From positions 2,633,067-2,675,271 of the forward strand of contig CP070770.1 in the NCBI GenBank assembly GCA_020345765.1: 42,205 nucleotides of DNA, given 5' to 3'. Shown here piece after piece: positions 40,513 through 42,205 of this stretch. The position numbers were made by a program, and so were the translations under genes. Position 1 is the first letter of the stretch. Each line of letters begins with the position of its first letter. Below the pieces are notes generated by a model, which searched no databases, was not told the DNA's origin, and saw only the letters and a list, made by a program, of their open reading frames with translations. This stretch comes from Deltaproteobacteria bacterium. Lineage in GTDB: Bacteria; Desulfobacterota; G020345765.

Positions 40513-42205
40513 TCATTTTCCATTAGGTTTCTTTAGATCCAGCTTGATGAACAGCTCCCGGAGCTGATCTCCGTCCACCTCCGACGGGGCCTCGGTCAGG
40601 GGACAGAAAGCCTTCTGGGTCTTGGGAAATGCAATGGTATCCCGGATAGAATCCGCCCCGCAGAGGATCATGATCAGTCGGTCCAATCCCAGGGCAATTC
40701 CCCCATGGGGAGGGGCACCGTACTCGAGAGCCTCAAGAAAAAAGCTGAATTTCTTTTCCCCTTCCTCCGGGGAAATTCCCAGCTTCTCGAACATCTTCAT
40801 CTGAAGCTCACGCTGATGTATCCGGATACTGCCCCCTCCGATCTCGTTACCGTTGAGCACCAGGTCATAGGCCTGGGCTCTTACCTTGCCCGGCTCCTGA
40901 TCGAGCTGGGGGATATCCTCGTCTCGGGGGGCAGTAAAGGGATGATGGACCGCTACCCACCTTCGGGTATCCGGATCATACTCCAATAAGGGGAAATCGG
41001 TAATCCAGACGAAATCATATTTATTGTCTTCGATGAGCTTCAACTTTTTGCCCAGTTGGATCCGCAGCTCCCCCAGAGTCTCATTAACAATCTTCCCACT
41101 GCCGGCTCCGAATAATATTAAATCTCCTGCATCCGCCCCTATCCGCTCCGACAGGTCTGAGCGTTCGGTATCGCTGAAGAACTTGGCAATCGGCGATTGC
41201 CAGCCTTCGGGGGTAATCTTAACCCAAGCCAATCCCCCTCCCCCCTGACTGACAACCCAATCGGTCATCTCATCCAACTCCTTTCGGGAAAAGGAGGCAC
41301 AGCCTTTAGCATTTATCGCCTTCACCACTCCTTCCCTTTCCAGGGCCTCGGCAAATACCTTGAACTTACATTCCCTTACTAAATCGGAGACCCTCCGGAG
41401 CTCGAAACCGAACCTGACATCAGGTTTATCCACTCCGTAGCGGGAGATGGCCTCTTGGTAAGTTAACCTGGGAAAGGGGGTGGTTAACTCTATTCCTAAT
41501 GTTCCCCGAAAGACCGCGGCCGTCATTCCCTCTACTATTCTAAAAATATCGTCCTGGTCACAAAAAGACAGCTCCATATCGACCTGGGTGAATTCGGGCT
41601 GCCGGTCGGCACGGAGATCCTCGTCGCGAAAGCAATGGACGATCTGGAAATAGCGGTCAAAGCCGGAGATCATCAATAGTTGTTTGAACAGTTGAGGTGA
41701 TTGGGGAAGGGCATAGAATCTGCCGGGATTAACCCGGCTGGGCACCAGGAAGTCCCTTGCTCCCTCGGGGGTACTTCGGGTCAGAACAGGGGTTTCGATC
41801 TCCACAAACCCCTGTTGATCAAGGTATTGTCTTACCAGGCCCGATACCTTATGTCGGAGAACCAAATTCTTCTGCAATCCGGGACGGCGCAGGTCCATGA
41901 AACGGTAGCGAAGTCGGACACTCTCATCCGCCGAGATAACGTCCTCAACCAAAAAAGGTGGGGTCCGTGATTCGTTCAGAACCCGGAGCTCATCCCCGAC
42001 GACTTCGACCTCCCCGGTCTTCAGATCCGGATTCACTGTTCCCTCCGGTCTCCGCCTCACTTTTCCTCTAACCGCGAGAACATATTCATTTCTAAGCCGA
42101 TGGGCCTTCTGGTGTAATTCCCGATCCACTTCGGGATTGAAGACCACCTGGGCAATCCCTTCCCGGTCCCGGAGATCGATAAATATCAGCCCGCCGTGGT
42201 CCCTT
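40513..42205 (-). CDS. aspS: Aspartyl-tRNA synthetase, N-terminus cut by window edge
   Basis: About 564 residues are visible; the frame runs to the window edge with [20 protein letters not shown], part of the OB-fold anticodon-binding domain, so only a few tens of N-terminal residues are missing. Class II motifs are clear: [18 protein letters not shown] (motif 2) and [10 protein letters not shown] (motif 3), and the bacterial GAD insertion domain lies between (about residues 300-420). It charges tRNA-Asp; whether it also charges tRNA-Asn cannot be told here. It is unrelated to its neighbours in the window. Confidence 0.97.
   Translation of the reverse strand, partial: RDHGGLIFIDLRDREGIAQVVFNPEVDRELHQKAHRLRNEYVLAVRGKVRRRPEGTVNPDLKTGEVEVVGDELRVLNESRTPPFLVEDVISADESVRLRYRFMDLRRPGLQKNLVLRHKVSGLVRQYLDQQGFVEIETPVLTRSTPEGARDFLVPSRVNPGRFYALPQSPQLFKQLLMISGFDRYFQIVHCFRDEDLRADRQPEFTQVDMELSFCDQDDIFRIVEGMTAAVFRGTLGIELTTPFPRLTYQEAISRYGVDKPDVRFGFELRRVSDLVRECKFKVFAEALEREGVVKAINAKGCASFSRKELDEMTDWVVSQGGGGLAWVKITPEGWQSPIAKFFSDTERSDLSERIGADAGDLILFGAGSGKIVNETLGELRIQLGKKLKLIEDNKYDFVWITDFPLLEYDPDTRRWVAVHHPFTAPRDEDIPQLDQEPGKVRAQAYDLVLNGNEIGGGSIRIHQRELQMKMFEKLGISPEEGEKKFSFFLEALEYGAPPHGGIALGLDRLIMILCGADSIRDTIAFPKTQKAFCPLTEAPSEVDGDQLRELFIKLDLKKPNGK

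Overview
The window looks like chromosomal DNA from an uncultured or little-studied anaerobic bacterium with a Gram-negative type envelope. The anaerobic signs are a ferredoxin-dependent 2-oxoacid oxidoreductase, a heterodisulfide-reductase (Hdr)-like module, a biotin-dependent Na+-pump decarboxylase and oxygen-sensitive class I fumarase. The envelope signs are beta-barrel outer-membrane proteins, Spy/CpxP-like periplasmic proteins and a lipoprotein. A Desulfobacterota-like or neighbouring candidate-phylum origin fits the gene content, but this is inference; no rRNA or phylogenetic marker has been analysed. Both window ends cut genes (hdrA-like at the left, aspS at the right). No tRNA, rRNA, CRISPR array or intact transposase was seen.

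Layout. (1) 1-6644, minus strand: a tightly overlapping operon korD-korA-korB-korC, an NADPH-dependent GltD/NfnB-like flavoprotein, an MvhD-like protein, an HdrC-HdrB fusion and HdrA. It joins a 2-oxoacid:ferredoxin oxidoreductase to an Hdr-type electron bifurcation/confurcation module. (2) 6857-9028: signal peptidase I, a short pyruvate kinase without the C-terminal domain, and a small membrane protein. (3) 9352-12994: an ECF sigma/anti-sigma pair followed by two paralogous Spy-like periplasmic proteins that bracket an unrecognised lipoprotein; then SixA. (4) 13689-23481: two divergent transcription units encoding a Na+-translocating methylmalonyl-CoA decarboxylase (beta, biotin carrier and delta/gamma on minus; alpha on plus), methylmalonyl-CoA mutase in two subunits, epimerase, two-subunit fumarase and succinyl-CoA synthetase. 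An MBL hydrolase and a PAS-PAS-GAF-GGDEF protein follow. (5) 26.4-31.1 kb, minus strand: an accessory-looking stretch with an unusual radical SAM protein, a haloalkane dehalogenase-like hydrolase, two outer-membrane-type proteins and several short dispersed repeats. (6) 31122-38551, minus strand: malic enzyme, sdhC, sdhD, sdhA, sdhB, an HMG-CoA-synthase-like/DUF35 fusion and a thiolase, closed by a strong terminator. An 18-bp palindrome matching the FadR (TetR-family) acyl-CoA-responsive consensus lies at the predicted start of this transcript. (7) 38748-42205: a Na+/phosphate cotransporter with an apparently leaderless promoter, and partial aspartyl-tRNA synthetase.

Together, regions 4 and 6 encode almost every step between propionyl-CoA and pyruvate: methylmalonyl-CoA (de)carboxylation, epimerase, mutase, succinyl-CoA synthetase, succinate dehydrogenase/fumarate reductase, fumarase and malic enzyme. 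The direction (propionate oxidation or propionate formation) cannot be read from sequence. The Kor-Hdr operon is the most plausible place for a poorly described electron-confurcating complex.
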